A DNA stretch of 34,641 nucleotides from DASXUC01 sp036004445 (GCA_036004445.1 DASYRL010000026.1:1-34641), one strand, 5' to 3'; shown: positions 6,298-14,387, numbered from the stretch's first letter. The notes: a model not told the origin generated them from the sequence alone. Translations and numbers: made by a program.

Positions 6298-7607
6298 CGT
6301 TCGATCACCGCCATCACGTGTGCCGGGAATCCCTCATAGTTGCCCAGTGCCTCGACCACAGGTCGGACGGCGGCTAAGCCGGTGGCGTCGAGCCCAGCGA
6401 CTGAGGTGACCTTGAGAAATGACAGCACGGTGATCCCGGAGTCCACGGCCGCTGTGCCACCGGTCGGAAGGACCGCCGGCACGCCGATCGCATAGTTGCC
6501 GGCGGAAAACGGCGTCTGCTGCCCCAGCAGGATTTCTCCTGCATGCTGGATCTTCGTGGCTACGTGAGCCGGGTCGCGGGTGGCAAGCTGCAGATGCTCG
6601 GGCGCGTACCGGCTGACGAAGGCGAGCGCATCATCCCACGAGGGCGCCAGAACAATGCCGCCACCCCCCCGCAACGCGGCGGCGGCAAATCCCCTGCGGG
6701 GCTCGGGCAGCCTGTCAATGAGCTCGGGCAGCAGTGTCGCCACCTCGCGGGCCAGGGCAGCGCTGTCAGTGACCAGAATCGCGGCGGAGTCGGTCCCATG
6801 CTCCGCTTCGTTTAGCAGGTCGAGCGCCACGCGTCGAGGATCCGCCGCGGCGTCGGCCAGCACCACGGCCTCAGTGGGGCCCAGGTGCGCCAGCATGCGT
6901 ACGCCTTCAAGCTGAGCGAGTATCTGAGCGGCGACGACGTAGGGATTCCCCGGGCCGACAATCGCGGGCATGGCGGTGATCGTCTCGGTTCCCAGCGCTA
7001 AGGCGGCGATACCGGCGACGCCATTACAGCGGTAGATCCTGTCTACGCCAAGGAGATCGCACGCGGCGAGCAGCGCCGGATCTACGAGTCCGTCGCGGCG
7101 TGGAGGAACGACCATTGAAAGATTGCGCACGCCTGCGACTTGAGCAGGAACAACCAACATGATGCAGGTCGATGGAAAGCGACCTTTCCCCGACGGAACG
7201 TAGATGCCAACTCCTTCCAGCGGCGTGTACTGCACGCCCGTGAGCATCCCGGGCGCCGCCTCTTCTTGCCACGACGCAGGCCGAAGTCGCTCGTTGAAGG
7301 CGCGGACGCGATCGACCGCTGCAGTCAGAATGTTATAGAGCGATCCCGGGATCTTATCGCGCGCGGCGGAGATCTCGTCGCGGGTTACAATCAGGTCACT
7401 GGGTGTCAAGGCAACGCCGTCGTAGTGCGCCGTGTAGTCGACGAGGGCACGATCGCCACGCTCTCGCACGCTATCAAACGCCCGCCGGGCGACCTCGAGG
7501 ACCTGCGGCCCGATCGCCGGTGCATTCGCCCGGTGCAACATCGCCTCGAGGCGCGCGGATCCGGGCTCCAGCGGGATGATCTCCATGACCTCTCCGCGCA
7601 CCGTCAC
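6294..7607 (-). CDS. hisD: Histidinol dehydrogenase family protein, divergent HisD-like subfamily
   Basis: 437 residues. By position and length it is the HisD of the operon, which oxidises histidinol to histidine with two NAD. Conserved: VGPGNPYVVAAQ, YAPEHLQL with the acid/base pair Glu337-His338, EAEHG with His270, and EGFPAH with His430. Unusual: the zinc ligand usually Asp in GDYxxGPNHVLPT is Asn371 here (GNYAIGVPAVLPT), the NH of that motif is PA, and the usual Gln of QxEHG is Glu267. CGGAQAIAA is CNGVAGIAA. This resembles the HisD-like paralogue subfamily more than canonical HisD. Start GTG 7607 overlaps the hisG stop (GTGA) with GGAGG 4 bases upstream; an ATG at residue 8 is possible. 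Confidence 0.88.
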   Translation of the reverse strand: MTVRGEVMEIIPLEPGSARLEAMLHRANAPAIGPQVLEVARRAFDSVRERGDRALVDYTAHYDGVALTPSDLIVTRDEISAARDKIPGSLYNILTAAVDRVRAFNERLRPASWQEEAAPGMLTGVQYTPLEGVGIYVPSGKGRFPSTCIMLVVPAQVAGVRNLSMVVPPRRDGLVDPALLAACDLLGVDRIYRCNGVAGIAALALGTETITAMPAIVGPGNPYVVAAQILAQLEGVRMLAHLGPTEAVVLADAAADPRRVALDLLNEAEHGTDSAAILVTDSAALAREVATLLPELIDRLPEPRRGFAAAALRGGGGIVLAPSWDDALAFVSRYAPEHLQLATRDPAHVATKIQHAGEILLGQQTPFSAGNYAIGVPAVLPTGGTAAVDSGITVLSFLKVTSVAGLDATGLAAVRPVVEALGNYEGFPAHVMAVIER

Positions 7608-8233
7608 CGTGCCTCCGCCCCTTTCATCTGCCCGACAATCCGGCGCACGGCCGCCGCCTTGGTTCGCAGGCTGACCCGATTCACCACCAGCCGGGCGGAC
7701 GACCGAAACACTTCGGCCACCTCTACCAGCCGGTTCGCGCGCAGCGTGGTGCCGGTCATGACGACATCGAGGATCGCATCCGCCAGACCCACGCGCGGCG
7801 CCAGCTCCACTGAACCGTGCAGTTCAATCACCTCGACCGCGCGCTGCTGCGCAGCGAAGTACCGGGAGGCGATGCGCGGGTACTTCGTGGCGACGCGGAG
7901 CAGCGACGGCCGCCCCCATAGGTCCTCGCCGACGGCCGGCGGCATCGCCACCACCCCCCGGCAGCGGCCAAACGCAAGATCAACAAGTTCGTAGACATCA
8001 CGCTCTTGCTCGAGCAAGATGTCCTTGCCTGTGATGCCCGCATCGGCGGCCCCGTGCTCAACGAGCGTGAGTACATCCGCGGGTTTGGTAATGATCATGC
8101 GGAAACCCGCAGCGCCGTCGACGACCAGGCTGCGTCCATCGGGCATGGTCTCCAGCCACCCCAGTCGTCGAAGGAGGGCGACGGCATCGGAGAACAACCT
8201 CCCCGATGGTACCGCCAACGTCAGCGCATCCAT
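7604..8233 (-). CDS. hisG: ATP phosphoribosyltransferase catalytic subunit, short form
   Basis: 209 residues, the short HisG_S type that lacks the C-terminal ACT-like regulatory domain and depends on HisZ. LTLAVPSGRLFSDAV, the PRPP-binding region DVVMTGTTLRANRLVEV and GAADAGITGKDILLE are visible. It catalyses the first committed step, ATP plus PRPP to phosphoribosyl-ATP. The ATG lies 13 bases inside the hisZ 3' end, matching the need for equal subunit amounts. Confidence 0.96.
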   Translation of the reverse strand: MDALTLAVPSGRLFSDAVALLRRLGWLETMPDGRSLVVDGAAGFRMIITKPADVLTLVEHGAADAGITGKDILLEQERDVYELVDLAFGRCRGVVAMPPAVGEDLWGRPSLLRVATKYPRIASRYFAAQQRAVEVIELHGSVELAPRVGLADAILDVVMTGTTLRANRLVEVAEVFRSSARLVVNRVSLRTKAAAVRRIVGQMKGAEAR

Positions 8234-9489
8234 GTGGTCATCTTCCGTTGGTTCTCGGCGATCACTGCCCCGATTTCATCAGCGTCGGCCACCACGTCCC
8301 GTCCGCTGTCCACCTCATGCAATCGGACGCCAGATCCATCCGGACAGGCAAGCCAGGCCGCGGGCGCGTGCCGCGCCAGCCTCAGACCCTCAGCCCACGA
8401 GCATCCGACCGCCATGACGACGCGCATTCCGTCGTTCCGAAGTTTTGTCGCCAGGGCGACCAGCCGGGCCCGGTCGGTGGTGTTACCTGCGAGAATCAGA
8501 TCGGCCGCAGATGTGGGCGTTTGCGGGATAGTATCGACCATCCGATCCAATCCGATCGCAAATCCCGTGGCCGGACTGTTAGGCCCAAATCGGCCCAGCA
8601 GCGTGTCGTATCGACCCCCGCCCAGCACCGGATATCCTGTGCCCGCCCCGTAGGCCTCGACGACTATCCCGGTGTAGTAGCTGAAATCTCTGAGGATGCC
8701 GAAGTCGATCTCAACCGCATCCGCAAATCCATACTCGGCCATCCGGTCGAACACGGCCGCCAGCTCATCGAGCGCGGCGCGACTCCGCGGGGAGATCGCA
8801 AACCGTTCGGCTCGCTCCAGCGCTCCCGGCCCGTGGAGATCGGGGAGGATGCGCAAGAGCGCCGACAACTCGGCGTCCCCCACGCCGTCGTCAATCTGCA
8901 CGAATTCTTTGCGATACAATCGGGTCCGCACGTCATCCCGCTGGTCTTCGGGCAGCGCGTCCAACCACTCGGCGAGCAGCCCGAGGTGCCCGATGTGCGC
9001 AACAGTTCCCGCCGCACCCGCCCGCCGCAGCGCGGCGAGTGCTAGCGCGATCACCTCCGCATCGGCGTCCATACCGGGTACGCCGATCAACTCGACGCCG
9101 ACCTGCACGAACTCCCGCATCCTGCTCCCTGCCTCCTGCCCCCGGAAAACCGGCGCCACGTAGGAAAGGCGCAGGGGGAGGGTGGCGTCCGCAAGCATCC
9201 TCGTGGCCGCAAGCCGCGCGATCGGCACGGTCATCTCCGGCCGCAACGCCAGCAGTGCGCCGCCGCGATCCACGATCTTGAAGAGCCGATCGGTCACTCC
9301 TTGGCCGGCACCCCGCACGAACGTATCCAGGTATTCGAGGGTCGGAGTGGCGACTTCGCGATACCCCCAGCGCGCGAATTCGTCACGCAGCGCCGTCACC
9401 GCTGTCTGCCGCCTGGCCTGATCGGCGGGCAGGATGTCGCGCATGCCCGAAGGGACCTGTTGCCACCGCGTTGGGACAGACTGGTGCAT
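8221..9489 (-). CDS. hisZ: ATP phosphoribosyltransferase regulatory subunit
   Basis: 422 residues. A histidyl-tRNA-synthetase paralogue without aminoacylation function that activates HisG_S and mediates histidine feedback. Class II synthetase-like motifs are seen: LLALRPEMTVPIAR (motif 2 region entry), SYVAPVFRGQEAGSRMREFVQ, and GGGRYDTLLGRFG with ATGFAIGLDRM. The anticodon-binding domain of true HisRS is not recognisable; instead the C-terminus (about 325-422) is a short alpha/beta region. The synthetase motif HisA (family: LVAGGRYDGL) is retained in part. First gene of the operon; promoter at 9564-9593. The ATG at 9489 has only a weakly placed purine-rich site. Confidence 0.93.
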   Translation of the reverse strand: MHQSVPTRWQQVPSGMRDILPADQARRQTAVTALRDEFARWGYREVATPTLEYLDTFVRGAGQGVTDRLFKIVDRGGALLALRPEMTVPIARLAATRMLADATLPLRLSYVAPVFRGQEAGSRMREFVQVGVELIGVPGMDADAEVIALALAALRRAGAAGTVAHIGHLGLLAEWLDALPEDQRDDVRTRLYRKEFVQIDDGVGDAELSALLRILPDLHGPGALERAERFAISPRSRAALDELAAVFDRMAEYGFADAVEIDFGILRDFSYYTGIVVEAYGAGTGYPVLGGGRYDTLLGRFGPNSPATGFAIGLDRMVDTIPQTPTSAADLILAGNTTDRARLVALATKLRNDGMRVVMAVGCSWAEGLRLARHAPAAWLACPDGSGVRLHEVDSGRDVVADADEIGAVIAENQRKMTTWMR

Positions 9490-9541
9490 AGGAGTGTCGG
9501 GCCCTTTCTTTCTCTCTTCTCCTCTTTATCTGACTAAAGCA

Positions 9542-9561
9542 GGGAAGTACGAAAACTTCCC
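9542..9561 (-). promoter_or_regulatory. Dyad at the his operon transcription start (candidate operator)
   Basis: GGGAAGT (9542-9548) and ACTTCCC (9555-9561) form a perfect 7-bp inverted repeat with a 6-base spacer. It covers the predicted start of transcription just downstream of the -10 box, an effective place for a repressor. The adjacent TrpR-family regulator is the obvious candidate binder. This link is inference. Confidence 0.45.
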
Positions 9562-9563
9562 AT

Positions 9564-9593
9564 ACGATACCAGGACGGCAGCAGGGTTGTCAA
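9564..9593 (-). promoter_or_regulatory. Promoter of the his operon
   Basis: On the minus strand a perfect TTGACA (9588-9593) is followed after 18 bases by TATCGT (9564-9569), a four-of-six -10 match. It lies 75 bases upstream of hisZ, between it and the regulator gene, so the operon can be transcribed independently of the regulator. Confidence 0.65.
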
Positions 9594-9620
9594 ACAGCAA
9601 ATCGAGCTCGGGGAGGGCTG

Positions 9621-9941
9621 CTAGCCGGCGCGGTGGAAGCCGAGGCGGTCGAGAACGAGCCGGTACCCATCCGCGCCGTACTCGAGGAACCGGCGGACCC
9701 GGCTGATCGTCGCGCTGCTGGCGTGGGCGCGCCGTGCCACCTCGTCATAGGTATGCCCGGTGTAGACGAGACGCGCGATCTCGAGCCGCTGTGCCATCGC
9801 TTTGACCTCTCCAACGGTGCAGATATCTTCCAGGAACCGGTAGCATTCGTCGACGCTTTTCAGTGTGAGCAGAGCCCGGCAAAGCCGGTCCGCCAATGGA
9901 TCTCTCAGTCGTGGATTGATGACCCCGCGCGAACCTGGCAT
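9621..9941 (-). CDS. TrpR/YerC family transcriptional regulator, likely his repressor
   Basis: 106 residues from ATG 9941, which has GGGGGAG 4 bases upstream. The open frame continues upstream without family similarity. Features of the TrpR-like YerC/YecD family: LCRALLTLKSVDECYRFLED, a central CTVGEVKAMAQRLEIARLV (first helices of the DNA-binding unit) and YDEVARRAHASSATISRVRRFL as the helix-turn-helix recognition region. In Firmicutes, members of this family (HisR) are known or predicted repressors of histidine genes. Here it is directly upstream of hisZ in the same direction, with a separate his promoter and a dyad between. The function as histidine-responsive repressor is inference from family and position. 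Confidence 0.88.
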   Translation of the reverse strand: MPGSRGVINPRLRDPLADRLCRALLTLKSVDECYRFLEDICTVGEVKAMAQRLEIARLVYTGHTYDEVARRAHASSATISRVRRFLEYGADGYRLVLDRLGFHRAG

Positions 9942-10229
9942 CTCGCTCCCCCTTCGGTCAGTGCGTCTTCCGCGGCGGTCCCGCGCGCCCAGTTGACCGC
10001 CTCGGCCCAAAGGTTGCGTCCCATTGACAATTCTATGACGGAGGCGACCAGAAAAGTGCCGAACTCTCAGCGACTCCCTCAGGTACAATACGTTCCGTGG
10101 ATTCGCGATAGCCGCAGGACTATGGTGGCTGCGACCGAGGCGCTCCGTGTTGCACATTGGGGGGATTCCCAGGTAGGCTGGTGCAGTAACGAGTACGTCG
10201 GCAGGTTCGGCACGTGGCATACTTAGCTC
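9942..10229. other. Divergent intergenic region between the his regulator and the SRPBCC gene
   Basis: This 288-base stretch must hold the regulator promoter (minus) and the SRPBCC promoter (plus). Candidate boxes are TAGAAT on the minus strand at 10030-10035, TTGACA on the plus strand at 10024-10029 and TACAAT on the plus strand at 10084-10089, but none is paired with a good partner at normal spacing. No coding signal is supported. Confidence 0.35.
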
Positions 10230-10667
10230 ATGCACAAGGGCTTCGTCGCCAAAACCTCAGTAACCATCGATGCCCCCGCCGCGGACGTGTGGAAGGCGCT
10301 GACCGACCCGGCGATGGTCAAGCAGTACTTCTTCGGCACGGACGTCGAATCGGACTGGACGCCGGGAAGCCCGATCGTCTTCCGGGGCGAGTGGCAGGGC
10401 AAACGCTACGAGGACAAAGGCGTCATCCTGAAGGCGGAACCAGAACGCCTCCTGCAGTACACCCACTGGAGCAACCTGTCGGGGCTTCCGGACATTCCTG
10501 AGAACTACCACACGGTGACGATCGCGCTGACCGCCCAAGGCCCACGCACGGTCCTCACGCTGTCGCAGGACAACAACGCGACCGAGCAGGCCCGCGATCA
10601 CTCCCAGGCCAATTGGGAAAACCTTCTCACCGCGCTGAAGCAGTTGCTCGAACAGTCCCCCCGGTGA
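10230..10667 (+). CDS. SRPBCC / AHSA1-type START-domain protein
   Basis: 145 residues. The start VAKTSVTIDAPAADVWKALTDPAMVKQYF, the FRGEWQGKRYEDKGVI strand pair and the C-terminal helix ANWENLLTALKQLL are the signature of AHSA1-like (Hsp90-ATPase activator homologue) single-domain proteins with a helix-grip fold. Members bind small hydrophobic ligands or have unknown roles; a substrate cannot be predicted. ATG 10230 gives the expected family N-terminus. Convergent with the glucanase gene, 11 bases between stops. No operon partner on the plus strand. Confidence 0.88.
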   Translation: MHKGFVAKTSVTIDAPAADVWKALTDPAMVKQYFFGTDVESDWTPGSPIVFRGEWQGKRYEDKGVILKAEPERLLQYTHWSNLSGLPDIPENYHTVTIALTAQGPRTVLTLSQDNNATEQARDHSQANWENLLTALKQLLEQSPR

Positions 10668-10678
10668 AACGACTCCGC

Positions 10679-11938
10679 TCAGAATTTTCCAATCGTAATG
10701 CTGAGGGCCTCCGGATCGTGGATCTGGATGAAACTACTCTGCTCGCACGTGTCATCGAACCCGAATGAGTAGGCGAGGTGCCCGACGCCGAACTGGTGGA
10801 ACGCCTTCGCGTACACATTGATCGGCGCGTTGACGTAGAAGAACTGGGTCCGGCAGTCCTTCAGGTTGCTGAGCTGGACCAAGGTCGTCCGCATCATACC
10901 GCCGCTAAGGAGTGCGCCGATGGCGCGGGCGCGGTCACCCTCTGGAGTGAGTGGATTGGGTATCGGCGGCATGGAATTTTCGAATGCGTCCTTGGTCGTC
11001 GGTTTCTTAAACTTGAACGGCGGATCGGCTCCCGGCCCGCCGGTCTGGTTGAACACCAGCTCATTGTTGACAACCGTGCCGCTGTAGATCCGGTCCTGCG
11101 TCTGCCCGACAAGCGCCTGACTCGTGTACGTTTGCCAGACCTGGCTGATGTAGGCGTCGAGAAAATTCGCCGGGAACACGCCCATTTCGATGCCGTGGTA
11201 GGGCGCGACGATGCGGAGCTGGGACCTCCGAGTGTCCCCCATGATGAGCTTTCTCCATGGATTCCCCGCCTGCCAGAGTTGCTGGAAGATTTGACTCCGC
11301 ACCGTATCGCCGGTGAACCCGGCCCTTCTGACGATCACGGTCCCATCGTCTTTCTTCCCTCTGAGCACCAGATAGAGCGGGAACCCGAACATGTCGACTT
11401 GGGTGACGTTGCCGCCCCACGTCGAGGCGAACGTTGACGGCGGCGAATCGTCGAGCCACGTGAACTCGGCAAAGTCGAAGTAGGTGTTGAAGTTTGGATC
11501 CGTCGGTACCCAGCCGGGTGGCGCGCTCGGGGGAGCGCCCGGAGCCGTTGCGGTGACCAGGAGCGGCTTGGCGATCGACAGATAGATGCGGCCGGCCTGC
11601 AGCTGCGGCAGTTGGATGGTCGTCGTCGTCGCGACTCCGAGATCCAGTGCGAGAGAGACCCCGGGAGCCGCCGCCATGGGAACAATCGTCAGGTCCCCGT
11701 TCCCCTTGGACAGGTAGTATGACTTACCGCCGGCGCTCGGCACCTCGCCGACCACATAGATGTAGAGGTGGCCCCTACGACCTGAGTTGTTGATCACCGT
11801 GAAGGGGATGGTTCTCAGTCCGAGGTTGTTGAGCTGGGAACCGGGAGCGGCCAGACCGGAGTTAGTGGTCCACAGACTCGCGGTCGCAAGCACCGCCGCA
11901 ACGAAGACGCCAAAGGCGCGGCGTGTCACTCTGGTCAT
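10679..11938 (-). CDS. Secreted glycoside hydrolase family 64 beta-1,3-glucanase
   Basis: 419 residues. Basic N-terminus then hydrophobic segment (FGVFVAAVLATASLWT) and a likely cleavage near residues 30-31 (GLAAPG) mark export. The mature part has GH64 signatures: YFDFAEFTW with the expected catalytic Glu158, NVTQVDMFGFPL with Asp182, and the C-terminal NVYAKAFHQFGVGHLAYSFGFDDTC plus DPEALSITIG. GH64 enzymes release laminaripentaose from beta-1,3-glucan (fungal or algal wall). ATG 11938 has AGGAGG 9 bases upstream. Follows the M23 peptidase gene in the same direction, suggesting a cell-wall-attacking secreted set, though operon membership over the 98-base gap is not certain. Confidence 0.9.
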   Translation of the reverse strand: MTRVTRRAFGVFVAAVLATASLWTTNSGLAAPGSQLNNLGLRTIPFTVINNSGRRGHLYIYVVGEVPSAGGKSYYLSKGNGDLTIVPMAAAPGVSLALDLGVATTTTIQLPQLQAGRIYLSIAKPLLVTATAPGAPPSAPPGWVPTDPNFNTYFDFAEFTWLDDSPPSTFASTWGGNVTQVDMFGFPLYLVLRGKKDDGTVIVRRAGFTGDTVRSQIFQQLWQAGNPWRKLIMGDTRRSQLRIVAPYHGIEMGVFPANFLDAYISQVWQTYTSQALVGQTQDRIYSGTVVNNELVFNQTGGPGADPPFKFKKPTTKDAFENSMPPIPNPLTPEGDRARAIGALLSGGMMRTTLVQLSNLKDCRTQFFYVNAPINVYAKAFHQFGVGHLAYSFGFDDTCEQSSFIQIHDPEALSITIGKF

Positions 11939-12036
11939 GGGCAGAGTCCTCCTTGAGCTGATCCAGCCCGGCGGACCGGGGGATCACGCGGGTAGTCGGG
12001 AGAGGAATACACCGGGTAAGTCGTACCTCCTGCAAT

Positions 12037-12645
12037 TCACGACGACTTCCGGCACAGCGTCGCCGGGAGGGCGGGGCGGAGCGTGCGGCCTCGCCGCCAC
12101 TGCGTCAAGTACGGGTACGGGGAGATCTGCCCGCGTCTAACTTGCCAGTCCTGCGGTGATCGCGGTATGGACGGCGGACACGAGATCCCAAAGTGCAGAT
12201 GGGGAGCCGTCCCTCGAGCGTCACCGGAAGTACCGATCCATCCGAGGAGCTGCCCGGCCGAGACGCGGGCAGCCGGCTCAATGCCGGCGTCGACCCGCTG
12301 CAGGTGAGAGCCGTAGTACCGCACGCCGTCGTCGCCGATGATCGAGACAAAAAGCCCGCCGCGTGTCTCGCCGCTGTTTACGCGTGGGTTCCAGCGGTCC
12401 CGCCGGCTGACTTCGTCCACCCGGCCGTGAGTCGGCGCGACGAACCGCGCGCCGCGCGGTGCGAGGATGTCCGTCGCAGGATAGTCGTGATGGTACGGCC
12501 CGAATCGCGCCTGGCTTGCGGGAGCAATCGGGAATACGTACGCGTGTTCCGCGACGGCAGGCGGGGCCGTCGTTACCAGCGACGCTGCCGCACCGAGGAT
12601 GAGCACGAGATTGCTTCGGTCCTTTGGACCTCGCAATGACCACAC
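12037..12645 (-). CDS. Secreted M23 family metallopeptidase
   Basis: 202 residues from GTG 12645. Signal peptide: basic start, hydrophobic NLVLILGAAASLVTTAP, likely cleavage after AVA near residue 32. The catalytic LytM/M23 domain has His53 and Asp59 (HDYPATD), GSHL with His114 and HLHFG with His149 and His151. These are the zinc ligands and catalytic His of peptidoglycan endopeptidases. The C-terminal 40 residues are basic and carry a Cys pair. Starts 6 bases after the stop of the membrane zinc-ribbon ORF, so it is probably co-transcribed with it. Confidence 0.85.
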   Translation of the reverse strand: MWSLRGPKDRSNLVLILGAAASLVTTAPPAVAEHAYVFPIAPASQARFGPYHHDYPATDILAPRGARFVAPTHGRVDEVSRRDRWNPRVNSGETRGGLFVSIIGDDGVRYYGSHLQRVDAGIEPAARVSAGQLLGWIGTSGDARGTAPHLHFGISCPPSIPRSPQDWQVRRGQISPYPYLTQWRRGRTLRPALPATLCRKSS

Positions 12646-12651
12646 GGAAGT

Positions 12652-13143
12652 TCACGAGGGGTTTGGCAGCGGGCGGCCGCAGTTGCTGCAGAACCAGTCG
12701 CGCGGACCGGCGCGCTGGGCGCAGTAGCGTGGCGGACCCGCTTCGTCACCGCGCCGGGCCTTGGGTCCCTGGCGCCGCCGGGTGACCCCCGCCGGTCGGC
12801 GGCGCTGCGATGACTGCCGGCGCAGGTACCCCACCAGCACCGAGCTCCCGATTCCCACCAGCAGGCCGACAATGGCGGCCAGCAGCCAGAAGAACGAACC
12901 ACCACCTTCTACCGGCAGACCGGATGGGCCCGCCGGAGGAGACACCGTTGCCGGCGCCAGCGAAGGAGCGCTGTCATCCTTGCGGTACGCCCCGCGCACG
13001 CTCCAGCCCTTTCCCGCGGGCCACTGCTGTTCGGCATAGAGATGGTAGACGAATCCGCCGCTCGCCGTCGTGCGTGAGGTGGCAGGGGTGAGCGCAAACC
13101 CGGATGAGCGCAGCGGCTGCTCGACCGACACCTGGAGATTCAC
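12652..13143 (-). CDS. Membrane-anchored protein with degenerate zinc ribbon; possibly the 3' part of the ChaN-like gene
   Basis: 163 residues from GTG 13143. The N-terminal 60 residues look beta-rich (VSVEQPLRSSGF, GGFVYHLYAEQQWPAG). A linker rich in Pro/Ala follows, then one membrane helix (SFFWLLAAIVGLLVGIGSSV, about residues 83-103), a very basic stretch and a C-terminal zinc-ribbon-like RYCAQR...WFCSNCG. The first CxxC is CAQR, so one ligand is missing. There is no signal peptide. Upstream of the GTG the frame stays open (RTFAVSVAFPLPVV) back to a stop just inside the ChaN-like frame, and the two frames differ by one base. I suspect one original gene split by a frameshift. No family recognised. 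Confidence 0.55.
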   Translation of the reverse strand: MNLQVSVEQPLRSSGFALTPATSRTTASGGFVYHLYAEQQWPAGKGWSVRGAYRKDDSAPSLAPATVSPPAGPSGLPVEGGGSFFWLLAAIVGLLVGIGSSVLVGYLRRQSSQRRRPAGVTRRRQGPKARRGDEAGPPRYCAQRAGPRDWFCSNCGRPLPNPS

Positions 13144-13832
13144 AACCGGCAGTGGAAAGGCGACGCTGACTGCGAACGTCCGCTGCGGCGGCGGAGAGAG
13201 GCAAAGAAGTCACGGACAGCCGCTTCGGACAGCCCGCCGTGCTGCTGGACCTCTCGCGCGAACCGTTCGAAGTACAGCGCCGATCCCAGAGCAAACTCCG
13301 GCGGCAGCAGCGCGCGCTCCTGATCCGAGAGCGCGTCCAGCCCTCGCTGCGCGATCGCCCGCGTCAGTACCTCGGGCGCATTCAGCGCCACCGTCTCCCC
13401 GCCGGCATCGCGGGGAAAGAGGACCAGCGGCCGGTACCATGCAAACGGCGCGCCGCCCCAGTGCACCGCACTCAGGAAGTCAGCTTCCGCCATGTCCCCG
13501 CGCACGTACCGGTCCACGAACGGCTGATCCGGGTAGGCGAGAAACTCCATTCCCACGCTCACCCGCAGGCTCTGGCGCAGCAGCGCCCGCAGCACCGCCA
13601 GCTCATTCTCATGGTGCTGACGGTCGTCGTGCTCTTCCCCGATCACGACAATGTGCCCCGCGTGCACGTCCCCCAGGGCCTGGGACAGGTCGACCGCCTG
13701 GCCGGTGTACCGTCGTAGATTCCCGGAGCCGGGCCGCTCCACGCATTCGCCGTTACCAGCAGGATCGCGGCGCAGGCCACGCTGAGGGGTAGCACCTTGA
13801 CACCCATCCGCCCACCAAGCATATGTTGTCAT
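13140..13832 (-). pseudogene. ChaN-like (Cofac_haem_bdg) lipoprotein gene with frame breaks
   Basis: The body frame carries ChaN family signatures: IVVIGEEHDD, HHENELAVLRALL, VGMEFLAYPDQPFVDRYVRG and LPPEFALGSALYFERFA. ChaN proteins are surface lipoproteins implicated in haem or iron handling. In this frame the N-terminus makes no sense, but the next frame holds a good signal peptide from ATG 13807 (MGVKVLPLSVACAAILLVTA...PGIYDG) that should join the body near 13700. The body then shifts again near 13170 into the frame of the membrane zinc-ribbon ORF. Both joins are explained by loss of one base each. This could be true decay or an assembly error. Range given covers the body frame from its first in-frame ATG. 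Confidence 0.7.
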
Positions 13833-13903
13833 ACCGTGACGGCGCTGTGACACGCCCGGGGAAACGGAGGTGTATACATGCGCTGTTGAGGAGGTGAGGA
13901 AAC
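13833..13903. other. Divergent control region of ChaN-like and cupredoxin genes
   Basis: Short divergent spacer. TGTCA and TGACA motifs occur around 13828-13855 (TGTCATACCGTGAC and CTGTGACA), a loose dyad that might be an operator. GGAGGTGAGG at 13890-13899 is the cupredoxin ribosome binding site. Nothing else is supported. Confidence 0.3.
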
Positions 13904-14338
13904 GTGCGTTGGCTATCTGCAGTTGCGCTGGTGCTGGCCGTTGCACTGATTCCGTCCGCCGTATCCCCGGCCGCCGAAATGGTCAGGACGGTGTCGGTCA
14001 CAGCGAAGGAATTCAGCTTCACACCCTCTCGCATCGCCCTGAAAGCCGGCGGGCGCGTTGCCCTGCGCATCACGAACCGGGGCACGATGGATCATGAATT
14101 CGTCTCGCCCGGCCTGTTTGCTGCCGTCGAGGACATCGCGATCCGGGCCAGCGGGGTGAACGTCGAAGCGGACGAGGTCGAAGAGGTGGAACTCGAGCCC
14201 GGGCGGACCGTGACCATTGAATTTACCGTCAAGAAGACGGCGCGCGCCCAGACGATCCAGTTCTGGTGCGGTGAGAAACTGAAGGGCAAACTGCACCGCG
14301 ATCTCGGCATGCGGGGCACGATCACTGTCGTCCGGTAG
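13904..14338 (+). CDS. Exported cupredoxin-domain copper protein
   Basis: 144 residues from GTG 13904 with GGAGGTGAGG just upstream. Signal peptide: RWLSAVALVLAVALIPSAVS, cleavage near Ala23-Ala24. The mature beta-sandwich has EFSFTPSRIALKAGGRVALRITN and a type 1 copper set: His64 in MDHEF, Cys122 in FWCGEK, His131 and Met136 in LHRDLGM. The spacing C-x8-H-x4-M is longer between Cys and His than in plastocyanin. The role is probably electron transfer or copper binding outside the membrane. Divergent from the ChaN-like gene, 49 bases before the MerR-type regulator on the same strand. Confidence 0.85.
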   Translation: MRWLSAVALVLAVALIPSAVSPAAEMVRTVSVTAKEFSFTPSRIALKAGGRVALRITNRGTMDHEFVSPGLFAAVEDIAIRASGVNVEADEVEEVELEPGRTVTIEFTVKKTARAQTIQFWCGEKLKGKLHRDLGMRGTITVVR

Positions 14339-14348
14339 CATCCGGGGG

Positions 14349-14379
14349 TGGACTCTGCCCTTGGGGCAGGGCGTACGAT
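14349..14379 (+). promoter_or_regulatory. MerR-type promoter with 19-bp spacer and central dyad
   Basis: TGGACT (14349-14354) and TACGAT (14374-14379) are separated by 19 bases, the over-long spacing typical of MerR-controlled promoters. The spacer contains a perfect dyad, CTGCCC-TTG-GGGCAG (14355-14369). Transcription would start at about 14386, two bases before the regulator's ATG, so the transcript would be leaderless or nearly so. This fits autoregulation. Confidence 0.55.
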
Positions 14380-14387
14380 GCGCGCAG

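Noticed and set aside
9942..10235. N-terminal extension of the TrpR-family regulator
   Set aside because: Residues upstream of the Met at 9941 show no family similarity, and a good ribosome binding site precedes 9941.
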